Virus record (IMG/VR): IMGVR_UViG_3300027513_000024
Span: 1 to 47,217 of that record
Length of the DNA: 47,217 nucleotides
Source: a virus
Strand: one strand, 5' to 3'
The translations under genes and the position numbers were made by a program. The notes under the pieces are model-generated. The model was not told where the DNA came from, made no database searches, and worked only from the letters and a program-made list of their open reading frames with translations. Shown one piece after another: positions 32,866-39,579 of this stretch (positions within the stretch are counted from its first letter, which is position 1; every line of letters starts with the position of its first letter).

Positions 32866-33452
32866 TCGCGGCCCTCTTTGTCGAGCGTGGTGGCGTGTAC
32901 TGGGATCTTCCCGGCGTGGACCCCTGGGACGAGGAGCGCGACGCGCGCAAGTACGACGGCCCCTGGGCGGTGGTGGCACATCCCCCGTGCTCGCGATGGT
33001 GCCGGCTTGCTGGGCTGGTGGAGGCTCGTTGGGGCCACATGCGTGGCGAGGATGGCGGGTGCTTCGAATCGGCGTTGAGGGCCGTGCGCCAATTCGGTGG
33101 AGTTCTCGAACACCCGGCCTTCAGCGACGCATGGGCTGCGTTCCGCCTACCGGTTCCTTCGCGCTATGGCGGGTGGCAGGGTGGGCTATGCGGCGGCTTC
33201 TCCTGCTACGCGGAACAGGGTCGCTACGGCCACCCAGCCAAGAAGGCCACCTGGCTCTATGCCTACGGGCGCTCCAGGCCCAGCCTCCTCTGGAGCCATG
33301 ATCCCGACCAGAAATCCACTTCGCTCGTGAGTTGGTGTGGGAACCACGTGTCGATTGCCGAACGCCGGCCGCGTGTGGGGAAGGCCAAGGCCGCGGCGAC
33401 CCCCATCGCCTTCCGTGACGTCCTGATCGAGATCGCGCGGGGTGCCAAATGA
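32862..33452 (+). CDS. Methyltransferase-like phage protein (PPC motif)
   Basis: 196 residues. AHPPCSRWCRLAGLV contains a Pro-Pro-Cys as in motif IV of cytosine-5 DNA methyltransferases. Trp/Gly-rich segments follow (FGGVLEHPAFSDAW, QGRYGHPAKKATWLYAYG, SLVSWCGNHVSIAERRP). No S-adenosylmethionine motif I (FxGxG) is visible. It may be a diverged or partial methyltransferase or a protein that only shares this loop. Proteins with this signature are widespread in phage replication modules. Confidence 0.55.
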   Translation: MIAALFVERGGVYWDLPGVDPWDEERDARKYDGPWAVVAHPPCSRWCRLAGLVEARWGHMRGEDGGCFESALRAVRQFGGVLEHPAFSDAWAAFRLPVPSRYGGWQGGLCGGFSCYAEQGRYGHPAKKATWLYAYGRSRPSLLWSHDPDQKSTSLVSWCGNHVSIAERRPRVGKAKAAATPIAFRDVLIEIARGAK

Positions 33453-33687
33453 CGACATCGGGCGGCGGCTGGCAGACCCGAGCTGACACTTTTCAGCACC
33501 CTTTTTGACACTTCTCGCCACATTTTCAGCGACGCGACGAGGAACAGGAGGGGCTCGCAGGATGGCAAGGATAGGGCAAGGATCGATTTGGATTGGCCGA
33601 GGCGATAGGTGGACGCAATTCGGCCAGCGTCAACGTGCGGGGATTTGACAGCCAGAGAAAACGAGGAAGAGGCGGAGGTGGGGACAG
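33453..33687. other. Gap upstream of the replication gene
   Basis: No convincing gene: a 19-codon frame in ATGA overlap (33449-33508) and a 28-codon frame with GGAGG upstream (33562-33648) are the only candidates. It contains two TTGACA boxes (33505 and 33644) without matching -10 elements, and the direct repeats listed separately. It is probably regulatory DNA for the replication genes. Confidence 0.4.
33484..33513 (+). repeat. Two TGACACTT direct repeats, 22 bases apart
   Basis: TGACACTT at 33484-33491 and 33506-33513, each followed by T/C-rich bases and a TTTT run (TTTTCAGCACC / TTCTCGCCAC). A spacing of two helical turns puts both on one face of the DNA, as for an operator or initiator site. 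Confidence 0.45.
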
Positions 33688-34623
33688 GTGCCAGGACAAC
33701 AGCGCCGGCAGTGCGTCGGCGTGCGAAAGGACGGGGGGCCGTGTGGTATGGCTCCCCTCAAGGGATCGGACAGGTGTGTCAACCATGCGGGCGAGGCGGA
33801 GGCGGTTGCACGTCGGGATGAGGCGGGCAAACGAGCGCGGCTGGTGTCCATGGTCGCGCGCAAGGCGGCCATGGTGAAGCGCGAACTGCGAGCGATTGGC
33901 ACGCACTTCGGCGGCTGGGTCGTTGCTGGCCACCTACTTTCCATCGCCGATGATGCAGTCGATGCACTCACTGCATTCTCTGCATCTCCGGAAGGCCCCG
34001 TTTTCGATGCACACAATGCACTCAGTGCATTGAGCCAAGGCTTCCCCGGAAATAGTAGTTGGTACCCCTCTAAGAAGAAAGACATACCCCCAGAGTGTGG
34101 AGTACCACACTCTTCGCCCCCGCATGCATCCAACACGTCCAACACATCACACCATCCTCCGCCCGACGGCCTCGACCCGAGGCTGATCGATCGCCCACCG
34201 GACGAGCAGATCCGGAAGGCCGTGGCCAAGAAGCCGACGGCGGGCCTCAGCCAGGAGCAGCGTTCCATGTTCGCGCGCTTCTGGGCGGTCTACCCCCGGC
34301 ATGAGAAACGAGCCGATGCCGAGAAGGCTTGGGCGAAACATGCGCCCGATGAGGAACTGACGCGGCGTATCGTCCGAGCCATCGAGCTGCAGATCCTGCA
34401 CACATGGCGGGACAGCGACTTCATCCCCCACCCGACGACCTGGCTCAACGGCAGGCGCTGGGAAGACGAGATCCAAACCAAAGCACCAATCACGCGCGGC
34501 AAAACGGTGGAGCTCCCTCGTGCTCAAGCGGCCGCGCTCAGGTTCCTCGCGAAGGAGGCGCAACGCGAGGCCATGGCCCGAGCAGCGCGAGGCGAGACGG
34601 ACAACCCAGGAGAAAGCGAATGA
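33688..34623 (+). CDS. Replication initiation-like protein with N-terminal zinc site
   Basis: 311 residues from GTG 33688 with GGAGGTGGGG upstream. Residues 8-33 read as a small zinc module (C-x8-C-x9-C-x3-H: QCVGVRKDGGPCG, RCVNHAG). A low-complexity linker follows (Ser/Ala/His/Pro, about 85-160). The C-terminal domain, MFARFWAVYPRHEKRADAEKA ... SDFIPHPTTWLNGRRWEDE, is common in phage replication proteins with helix-turn-helix domains. The linker-coding DNA holds a repeat and palindrome cluster, as lambda's origin lies within gene O. The next gene is helicase-loader-like. Overlap ATGA. Confidence 0.65.
   Translation: MPGQQRRQCVGVRKDGGPCGMAPLKGSDRCVNHAGEAEAVARRDEAGKRARLVSMVARKAAMVKRELRAIGTHFGGWVVAGHLLSIADDAVDALTAFSASPEGPVFDAHNALSALSQGFPGNSSWYPSKKKDIPPECGVPHSSPPHASNTSNTSHHPPPDGLDPRLIDRPPDEQIRKAVAKKPTAGLSQEQRSMFARFWAVYPRHEKRADAEKAWAKHAPDEELTRRIVRAIELQILHTWRDSDFIPHPTTWLNGRRWEDEIQTKAPITRGKTVELPRAQAAALRFLAKEAQREAMARAARGETDNPGESE
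33952..34113. other. Candidate replication origin: iterons and palindromes inside the replication gene
   Basis: Seven copies of a GATGCACTC-like unit lie in 81 bases: plus strand at 33952, 33961, 34006 and 34015; minus strand at 33971, 33980 and 34025. The 19-base CAATGCAC-TCA-GTGCATTG (34014-34032) is a perfect dyad. A less GC-rich stretch (about 34049-34085, GGAAATAGTAGTTGG and TAAGAAGAAAGACAT) follows. Another perfect dyad with 9-bp arms, AGAGTGTGG and CCACACTCT (34092-34113), comes next. The layout (iterons, AT-richer DNA, dyad, inside an initiator gene) resembles lambdoid origins. Confidence 0.6.
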
Positions 34624-35159
34624 CCCCCGAAGAGAAGACACGTTACAGCATCGTCCATGCGCTGATGGAGATGGCCCGAGCATTCCCGAACGTGCCTGTC
34701 ACGGACGACACATTCGCGCTCTACGCCGAGCGTCTCGCAGAGTTCGACCCCCGCGTGGTCAAGGCGGCGATTCTGCACCGGATCGACCGGCACAAGTTCA
34801 ACTCGTTCCCGACCATCGGCGAGATTCGGGAGACGATCTTCGACCTCGTTCCGCCGGATCTCTACCCGACGCCCGACGAGGCGTGGGGGTTGGTGCGCGC
34901 CAAGACACATCGCGACTACCACGGCGACGAGCTGATGGAGCGCGCGCTCGACGACATCGGCGGCCGGTTCATCCTGGACGGCGACGTCTACGCGATGGGC
35001 AAGAGCCGCGAGCGGTTCCTTCACCGCTACCAGGAACTACTCGACGAGGCACGCCGCGACTACGCCATTGCGCCCGACGTTCGCCAGCTCATCGACGGCA
35101 TCGAGACGCCGTTCCTGACGGGCGCCGCGGACGCGAAGCAGATCGAAGGCAGCCGATGA
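34620..35159 (+). CDS. Helicase-loader-like protein (G39P type)
   Basis: 179 residues. The N-terminal 100 residues fit the replicative helicase loader/inhibitor fold: an early helix (RYSIVHALMEMARAFPN), AERLAEFDPRVVKAAILHRID, and KFNSFPTIGEIRETI. Such proteins bring the DnaB helicase to the initiator complex. No helicase gene is seen in the window, so the host DnaB is the likely partner. ATGA overlaps on both sides tie it to the replication protein. Confidence 0.65.
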   Translation: MTPEEKTRYSIVHALMEMARAFPNVPVTDDTFALYAERLAEFDPRVVKAAILHRIDRHKFNSFPTIGEIRETIFDLVPPDLYPTPDEAWGLVRAKTHRDYHGDELMERALDDIGGRFILDGDVYAMGKSRERFLHRYQELLDEARRDYAIAPDVRQLIDGIETPFLTGAADAKQIEGSR

Positions 35160-35866
35160 GCACGCACAAGAAGGGCGGCGAAGGGAAGAAGAGCGAGGCC
35201 GACCTCGTTCGAGACGCCCGCGAGCGCATCGTCCGCCAGGCCGAGCTCGCGCTCATCCAGCTCAACGACGAGATGCAGGCGAAGGGCCCCGGCAACACCA
35301 AGGCGCCGATGCACACCCAGGACGAGTACCTCATCCTCCGCCGCCGGATCACGCTCGCGGCGAACCTGACGGAGGAAGACCTGATGCAGCGGCTGGTGTT
35401 CGCCGCGGGCAAGGGTGGGTTTGCGCCCGACGTCGATCGCACGCTCACGTGGGACGGCCTCGAGCGACATCGGGACGGCACGGAGCGGAAAGAGGCGATG
35501 GAGCGCGGGGAGGTGACGACACGGAGCCTCGCGTCCGCGCTGAAGGATCACCTCACGGGGTTGAAGCGCCCGCCGGGAGAGCGAGGGCCGGTCGCTGGTG
35601 CTGGTGCGCAGGCGCCGCGCGTGGTGATCACGATCGAGCAGCAACTGTCGATTCTGGAGAACCAGGAGCGCATGGGGGCGATCACCCCTGTTCAGCACGA
35701 GGTCCGCTCACACGAGGCAAGGCAAGGCAAGGTGTGGTCGGTGGAGCAGCGCGGAAGGATCGAGACGGCGCTGTCGCACCTGCTCGAGGCGAGCATCCGC
35801 GGCGAAGTGAGCGAAGAGGACTATGACCGGCAGAGGAAGGCGTTGCTGGATGGGGGGCCAACGTGA
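35156..35866 (+). CDS. Replication-region protein of unknown function
   Basis: 236 residues. Basic start (THKKGGEGKKSEADLVRDAR), a helical region (IVRQAELALIQLNDEMQAKG, EYLILRRRITLAANLTEEDL), a Gly/Ala/Pro linker (RGPVAGAGAQAP) and a helical C-terminus (EQRGRIETALSHLLEASIRG). It may be a replication accessory given its coupling to the loader gene. No family recognised. Confidence 0.55.
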   Translation: MSTHKKGGEGKKSEADLVRDARERIVRQAELALIQLNDEMQAKGPGNTKAPMHTQDEYLILRRRITLAANLTEEDLMQRLVFAAGKGGFAPDVDRTLTWDGLERHRDGTERKEAMERGEVTTRSLASALKDHLTGLKRPPGERGPVAGAGAQAPRVVITIEQQLSILENQERMGAITPVQHEVRSHEARQGKVWSVEQRGRIETALSHLLEASIRGEVSEEDYDRQRKALLDGGPT

Positions 35867-36216
35867 GCATCCAGAGCCTACGGGACATCATCAGGGACCA
35901 CGATCACGGGATCGTTCGGGGACTGGCGAGTATCGACAACCTCGAGGAAAACATCCTCGACTGTGCCCCCGATCGAAGGCGAGGTGCAGACGTGAACGGC
36001 ACCTGCTACGCATGCGCCAACCCTCTCGGCGAGCAATGGGTCTGGCTCAAGGTCCAGGATACTGGAACAACGAGCGGCACGGGCTGGCGCCCGTTCTGCT
36101 TGCACTGTGCCTATCTGAATAGGCCGGCAAAGTACACGCTCACTTACAACCCCGAGTGGACGGGCTGCATCGAATACCTAGTCGATGCAAAAGAGCGGCG
36201 AGGAGGCGAAGCGTAA
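35863..36216 (+). CDS. Fused small protein: MS-LRDII start joined to a CxxC protein
   Basis: 117 residues from GTG 35863. The beginning, MSIQSLRDIIRDHDHGIVRG, resembles the paralogs at 39580 and 40738 (MSPLREILE, MSTLREILE). At residue 34 the frame enters a 30-base junction repeat in the non-standard frame (APDRRRGADVN) and continues into a cysteine protein (GTCYACANPLGEQWVW ... FCLHCAYLNRP). GTG 35992 inside the repeat could start the second part alone. I read it as two genes fused by a frame-changing deletion. Confidence 0.5.
   Translation: MSIQSLRDIIRDHDHGIVRGLASIDNLEENILDCAPDRRRGADVNGTCYACANPLGEQWVWLKVQDTGTTSGTGWRPFCLHCAYLNRPAKYTLTYNPEWTGCIEYLVDAKERRGGEA
35966..35997 (+). repeat. Gene-junction repeat J1, copy 1
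   Basis: Begins CCCCCGATCGAAGG and ends GGTGCAGACGTGAAC. Here read as APDRRRGADVN inside a fused gene; the other frame would end PPIEGEVQT-stop. Confidence 0.8.
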
Positions 36217-36271
36217 GGCGATTACGCTGCGGCTTGAGCATGAGACGAGAAAGGCGTTGATGGATGGGTGA
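36185..36271 (+). CDS. 28-residue ribbon-helix-helix-like fragment
   Basis: MQKSGEEAKRKAITLRLEHE then TRKALMDG. The KAITLRL strand followed by a helix is the start of a ribbon-helix-helix fold, but the second helix is missing. It overlaps both neighbours by 32 and 8 bases. It may be a real peptide, a remnant, or chance. Confidence 0.3.
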   Translation: MQKSGEEAKRKAITLRLEHETRKALMDG

Positions 36272-36551
36272 CAAGCTCGAACGCATGGACGAGGTGTGCC
36301 TTCGGTTCCGCACTCGGACGGAAGATGATGTCACATGGGTCATCGCAGGGGTGGTGTTCGATGACGGTGTGATGACGGCACTTGCACGGCTCCGCGTGAG
36401 TGTCATCGACGGTGCGGGTGACCCGCTGTACCAGGATTGGGTCAGCCTCATCTCGAAACTCTACGCCGCGAGCATCGAGCGCGCGACAGGCGCGACGGTC
36501 GCGCAGATGAAGCGTGCCAAGCCGAACCGCGAAGGAGAGGTCGATGGGTGA
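36264..36551 (+). CDS. Small protein, function unknown
   Basis: 95 residues from ATG 36264. A beta-rich first half (EVCLRFRTRTEDDVTWVIAGV) is followed by a helix (QDWVSLISKLYAASIERATG). It ends NREGEVDG, overlapping the next start. No family recognised. Confidence 0.5.
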   Translation: MGDKLERMDEVCLRFRTRTEDDVTWVIAGVVFDDGVMTALARLRVSVIDGAGDPLYQDWVSLISKLYAASIERATGATVAQMKRAKPNREGEVDG

Positions 36552-36792
36552 GCACGCACCCTTCACGGAATCGCGCATAGTCTTCGTCTGCCGTGACCTC
36601 GATGGCCGCCGCCAGCGCTTCACGTTCATCGGCGACCATGTCGTGTGGACCGTGCAGGGCGTGGGCAGCACCGTGCTGAACGAGTTCAATTTCCGCCGCG
36701 TGCTCGACCTCGCACAACAAGAACGGACCGCTGGCGCCCAGGTAGAAGGCCACGAGCCCGGCGCCAGCGGCGTGGGGGTTGTCACACCATGA
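36544..36792 (+). CDS. Small protein, function unknown
   Basis: 82 residues from ATG 36544. Strand-rich (SRIVFVCRDLDGRRQRFTFIG, HVVWTVQG) then one helix (FNFRRVLDLAQQERTAG). No motif recognised. ATGA overlap with the following broken gene. Confidence 0.5.
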   Translation: MGEHAPFTESRIVFVCRDLDGRRQRFTFIGDHVVWTVQGVGSTVLNEFNFRRVLDLAQQERTAGAQVEGHEPGASGVGVVTP

Positions 36793-36922
36793 CCAAGCAA
36801 CTTGTCATCATCCTCGGTTCAGCGACCGAGAGGGACTCTCCGAGTTCATCGCCGAGCTGCAAGGGGCGAGGGTGCGTGCGTGGAAAGGGAAGGAGCTGAA
36901 GCAGGTGGGGGCGGGGGGATGA
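36789..36922 (+). pseudogene. Frameshifted small gene
   Basis: The ATG frame begins MTKQLVIILGSA and then turns into Ser/Arg/Gly-rich nonsense. The -1 frame from about 36818 reads FSDREGLSEFIAELQGARVR and AWKGKELKQVGAGG, ending in an ATGA overlap with the next gene. Together they make a plausible 44-residue protein, so one base appears to be gained or lost near 36812-36822, either a real mutation or an error in the sequence. Confidence 0.5.
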
Positions 36923-37437
36923 GCCAAGCAGTTCGCGGGTACTATGCTTCCGGCGGGATGTATTGGGTAGTGCCATGCGCCAACAAACGGTGCGACAAGA
37001 AAGCAAGGGCGAGATACCCACAGCAGCAAAGGTGCTGTCGGAGTTGCGCGATAGCAAAGGAGCACCTGCGCAGGTTCCTCAGCAAGCGGCCGCCTCATGC
37101 GATCGAATGGAGGTGGCACGGCCGGAAGGTGCCGTGCAGGGAGTGGGTTGTGATGTGTTCTATCTGCACTAGGCCACACCCGTGGGGCGTGTATCCCACC
37201 CACATTGAACGGTGCCGACTCTGTCGGCAGGAAATCAGTGAGATCGACAGAAACCTTAAAAGGAGAACCTGGACATGGCAAAGCTTCGTAAAGGAATCGC
37301 TAACGGTAGCAAGGCTGGCAATCGGTCAAAGCAAGCCCGGGTCACCCCATCAACGGACGAGAGTTCGACGTCGTTTCGCCTTGCTCAAAAAGGTGTCCGG
37401 ACGAGTCGCGAGTTCGCCGCCGTCGCGTCTGCTCTGA
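36919..37437 (+). CDS. Cysteine-rich protein with long out-of-frame tail
   Basis: 172 residues from ATG 36919. Cysteine sites: VPCANKRCDKK, RCCRSCAIA, CSICTRP, RCRLC; two zinc ribbons are likely. After about residue 118 the frame runs across the start of the next gene and overlaps it by 163 bases. The last 54 residues (Ser/Arg/Pro-rich) look like the shadow of that gene, so the natural stop has probably been lost. Confidence 0.5.
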   Translation: MSQAVRGYYASGGMYWVVPCANKRCDKKARARYPQQQRCCRSCAIAKEHLRRFLSKRPPHAIEWRWHGRKVPCREWVVMCSICTRPHPWGVYPTHIERCRLCRQEISEIDRNLKRRTWTWQSFVKESLTVARLAIGQSKPGSPHQRTRVRRRFALLKKVSGRVASSPPSRLL

Positions 37438-37595
37438 TGTGCGACGCGATCACGAACATGGTTCCGCCGCAGCGCGTCAACGCGGCCTGTAACGCGGCGG
37501 GAAAGCTGCTCAAGGTGGTTGAGATGGAACTAAAGTACGGGAAGAAGGTGGCCAACGGCACCGCGCCGCTCATGCTCACGACGGAGGCTCGTTGA
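37275..37595 (+). CDS. Small basic protein, function unknown
   Basis: 106 residues with AAGGAG 11 bases upstream. Lys/Arg-rich start (MAKLRKGIANGSKAGNRSKQ), then a helical domain (EFAAVASALMCDAITNMVPP, VNAACNAAGKLLKVVEMELKYG). The P-RVNAACNAAGKLLK pattern is often seen in phage small proteins. It may bind DNA. Confidence 0.6.
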   Translation: MAKLRKGIANGSKAGNRSKQARVTPSTDESSTSFRLAQKGVRTSREFAAVASALMCDAITNMVPPQRVNAACNAAGKLLKVVEMELKYGKKVANGTAPLMLTTEAR

Positions 37596-37795
37596 CGACC
37601 CGCTGCAAAGCCTGCAAGGAACCGATCGTCTGGCTGAAGACCAAGGACGGCAAGAACATGCCGGTCAACGACACGGCCGCGGCACGGCGCTGCGCGGAGG
37701 CTGAGACGCTGTTCGAGCTCGGCGTGGAGGAGATCGTGCCGCATTGGTCGACGTGCACGGAGCCAGGACTGTTTCGCAGGAAGGAAAAGCCATGA
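37592..37795 (+). CDS. Small single-ribbon protein
   Basis: 67 residues from TTG 37592, overlapping the previous stop. RCKACKEPIVWLKTKDGKNM then PVND is a common phage zinc-ribbon beginning (CxxC, a Trp, KNMPVN). A later HWSTC may complete the site. Function unknown. Confidence 0.6.
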   Translation: MTTRCKACKEPIVWLKTKDGKNMPVNDTAAARRCAEAETLFELGVEEIVPHWSTCTEPGLFRRKEKP

Positions 37796-38013
37796 GCGAA
37801 GACCCGATCCTCGCGAGGATGGATCAGCTGATCGAGCGGCATTGCGTCGCCTACTATCGCGAGCAAGCACGACAAGAGTTGCGCGAGCTGATGGCCGACG
37901 TGGCGATCGAGCAGATGCTCTACTGGACTGGTCAGAGTATCGGGCGCCCTCTATGGGTCGATGAGATCCGCGCGCGCTTCGGCGTGCCGCCGAGCGAGGA
38001 GCCGAAGACGTGA
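37792..38013 (+). CDS. Small helical protein
   Basis: 73 residues from ATG 37792 in an ATGA overlap. Helical (ARMDQLIERHCVAYYREQAR, ELMADVAIEQMLYWTGQ). The end (PSEEPKT) overlaps the next GTG. No family recognised. Confidence 0.55.
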   Translation: MSEDPILARMDQLIERHCVAYYREQARQELRELMADVAIEQMLYWTGQSIGRPLWVDEIRARFGVPPSEEPKT

Positions 38014-38168
38014 GCGAGAAGAAGCGACGCATCGTCACGGTTACGGCGCAATGCGTGGTCTGCAAGCATCGCCGCGAGATCAAGGCTGGAGAGGTTCCGC
38101 TCGGTGGTCTACCCGAGTGCGACAAGTGTCACTCGGTCATGGTGGCGGTGAAGGCGAGCGGCCGATAA
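38010..38168 (+). CDS. 52-residue zinc-ribbon protein
   Basis: GTG 38010 in a GTGA overlap. It has CVVCKHRREIKAGEV and CDKCHSVMVAVKAS, two CxxC pairs 20 residues apart, a simple ribbon. It may bind nucleic acid. Confidence 0.6.
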   Translation: MSEKKRRIVTVTAQCVVCKHRREIKAGEVPLGGLPECDKCHSVMVAVKASGR

Positions 38169-38176
38169 GGAACCTT

Positions 38177-38368
38177 ATGGCGACCTGGATTATGAGCTGG
38201 ATTAGATCGCCACGACGCATGTGGAAAATCTACGTGCGGAATCGGTGTCCTGACTGCAACGGGCTTCTGTGCTGGGGCCAATGGAATGACGGCGCATGGG
38301 CTGGACGGCCGTTCTGCCTCAACCGACACGAGCAACAGCAGTCGGAGGCCAAGCCTCATGGCGACTGA
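38177..38368 (+). CDS. Small Trp-rich protein with CxxC
   Basis: 63 residues; AAGGA five bases before ATG 38177. WIMSWIRSPRRMWKIYVRN, RCPDCNGLLCWGQWND, then a Cys and His (FCLNRHE) that could complete one zinc site. It ends QQSEAKPHGD, a variant of the junction repeat J2. Confidence 0.5.
   Translation: MATWIMSWIRSPRRMWKIYVRNRCPDCNGLLCWGQWNDGAWAGRPFCLNRHEQQQSEAKPHGD
38343..38360 (+). repeat. Gene-junction repeat J2, diverged copy
   Basis: CGGAGGCCAAGCCTCATG: the end SEAKP of one gene and the ATG of the next. Confidence 0.5.
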
Positions 38369-38564
38369 ATCAAGGCGAGAATGTAGCACTTGCCGGTACT
38401 GGGACAGGCCCGCTGCCGATATCGTAGGCCGATGCCGTCGCCATCCTCCCTGTCGGTCCGAGAAACGCTCAACGCACGGCGTCAGCTATGGGGTCTGGCC
38501 ATTCACCGAGGCAAGAGACTGGTGCGGCGAATGGGAGCAGCAGCCGGAGGCCAAGGAACCTTGA
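38358..38564 (+). CDS. Small cysteine protein (C-x2-C-W ... DWCGEW type)
   Basis: 68 residues. CSTCRYWDRPA, GRCRRHPPC, then WPFTEARDWCGEWE. The order CxxCxxW, GxCxxxPP, WPxT..DWCGEW is a widespread phage small-protein pattern with three or four metal-binding cysteines, somewhat rubredoxin-like. It ends QPEAKEP-stop within repeat J2. Confidence 0.65.
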   Translation: MATESRRECSTCRYWDRPAADIVGRCRRHPPCRSEKRSTHGVSYGVWPFTEARDWCGEWEQQPEAKEP

Positions 38565-38565
38565 G
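38541..38565 (+). repeat. Gene-junction repeat J2, copy
   Basis: CAGCCGGAGGCCAAGGAACC then TTGAG; encodes QPEAKEP-stop and contains the TTG start of the next gene. Confidence 0.7.
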
Positions 38566-38785
38566 CACGCAATCTTGCAAGACATGCTCCCATGCTAAGT
38601 GGGAGCGGGCGGATCGTGGATGGTGTTGCTTCGATGTGGAACCGATTTGGCGAGCGTGCCGCGAACAGCTCCCGGCGTCGGTCTGTACTTTCACGGGGTT
38701 GACGAAGGCCTATCTCTATCCCGACGTGCATGATGTTGGCAAGGCCTGTGTTCAGTGGAGGCAGCCGGAGGCCAAGCAACCATGA
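38561..38785 (+). CDS. Small cysteine protein
   Basis: 74 residues from TTG 38561. SCKTCSHAKWERADRGWCCF, then WRACREQLP, VCTF and ACVQW give six or seven cysteines, a second member of the CxxC..W class found one gene upstream. It ends QPEAKQP-stop, again in repeat J2. Confidence 0.55.
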   Translation: MSTQSCKTCSHAKWERADRGWCCFDVEPIWRACREQLPASVCTFTGLTKAYLYPDVHDVGKACVQWRQPEAKQP

Positions 38786-38786
38786 G
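38762..38786 (+). repeat. Gene-junction repeat J2, copy
   Basis: CAGCCGGAGGCCAAGCAACC then ATGAG; encodes QPEAKQP-stop and the ATG of the next gene. Confidence 0.7.
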
Positions 38787-39249
38787 AGACCTGCTCAACG
38801 AGCGAATCGATTCTATCGCCGCTGCGGCTGCCCGTTCCCAACAAGATCGAGCCAGGATCGAGATGGAACTGCGCTTGCTGATCGTGGATTGTTGCGCAGC
38901 TCAGCAATGCAGCGGGTGCGGCAACCCCGAAGAGCACGAACGGTGCATGCGGCAGCGCTTCGCGCCGGAACCGCGCATGACTTGGTTTGCGCACGGAAAG
39001 CGAGGCCAAGCAACCATGAGCGAAGCCCCAGCTGCCGTTGCCCCCGATCGAAGGCGAGGCGCAGACGTGAACAGGGCAACTGACGAGGAACGCCACGCTC
39101 GCGCGATCCAGAGAGCCGAGAAGGCGGTGGTGCGTGCGGCGATCAAGCACTACAGAATCGAGGATTGCCGCGGATGGATACGGTGTCCGATCTGTGATGT
39201 CACGGCCGAGCTGCTCGCAGCACGCGCAGCGGCGAAGAAGGGAACATGA
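38782..39249 (+). CDS. Mosaic fused protein spanning J2 and J1 repeats
   Basis: 155 residues. Part A (1-70) is helical with CSGCGNPEEHERC. It then runs through a third J2 copy in a different frame (GKRGQATMSEA) and a J1 copy in the non-standard frame (APDRRRGADVN). Part C (NRATDEERHARAIQRAEKAV ... CPICDVTAELLAARAAAKKGT) is a paralog of the cassette at 39834 and 41292. GTG 39067 inside J1 could start part C on its own (60 residues). It appears to be a chain of at least three gene pieces. Confidence 0.55.
   Translation: MRDLLNERIDSIAAAAARSQQDRARIEMELRLLIVDCCAAQQCSGCGNPEEHERCMRQRFAPEPRMTWFAHGKRGQATMSEAPAAVAPDRRRGADVNRATDEERHARAIQRAEKAVVRAAIKHYRIEDCRGWIRCPICDVTAELLAARAAAKKGT
39002..39020 (+). 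repeat. Gene-junction repeat J2, embedded copy
   Basis: GAGGCCAAGCAACCATGAG, 18 or more bases identical to the copy at 38762, but here inside a gene and out of the usual frame. Confidence 0.65.
39041..39072 (+). repeat. Gene-junction repeat J1, copy 2
   Basis: Begins CCCCCGATCGAAGG and ends GGCGCAGACGTGAAC; read as APDRRRGADVN. One base differs from copy 1 over 32. Confidence 0.8.
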
Positions 39250-39255
39250 ACGAAC

Positions 39256-39576
39256 ATGAGCATACAACACCATGGCCAAGGCGAAGACTTACCAAGGCCC
39301 ATCTCCGACATCATAGCTACCAAGCGGATGTTGGGTGAGTTGCTTAATCGTGCACAGCGAAACTACCCGAGCGGCCGCGTATCGGCTGATGATGAGGGCG
39401 AAACAGCTTTTGCGATTGCCGTCGATCACGCCCATCGAATCATTCGCATTCACTTCACAAAACCAATGGAGTGGCTTGGCTTCGATCTCGCTTCGGCTCG
39501 TCATCTTCGCAGTCTGCTCAATGAAAAGATCCAGGAACTCGAAGCCGCCGACGTTCCGTTGGAGAAGGGAAGGTGA
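39256..39576 (+). CDS. Small protein, function unknown
   Basis: 106 residues from ATG 39256. Helical start (DIIATKRMLGELLNRAQRNY), a central sheet (ETAFAIAVDHAHRIIRIHFT) and a final helix (LRSLLNEKIQELEAADVPL). A compact alpha/beta fold is likely. It ends in the sequence GAAGGTGACGCATGAGC that also starts the gene at 40738. Confidence 0.55.
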   Translation: MSIQHHGQGEDLPRPISDIIATKRMLGELLNRAQRNYPSGRVSADDEGETAFAIAVDHAHRIIRIHFTKPMEWLGFDLASARHLRSLLNEKIQELEAADVPLEKGR

Positions 39577-39579
39577 CGC

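Noticed and set aside
33504-33535. Promoter at the TTGACA near 33505
   Set aside because: No acceptable -10 element 16-18 bases downstream; kept only as part of the repeat.
35449-35826. Plus-strand frame of 125 codons inside the gene at 35156
   Set aside because: Ala/Gly/Arg-rich alternate frame with no coupling; the containing frame has helical protein character and ATGA overlaps.
39246-39335. 30-codon frame in ATGA overlap after the mosaic gene
   Set aside because: His/Arg/Pro-rich and overlapped by the better 106-residue frame starting ten bases later.
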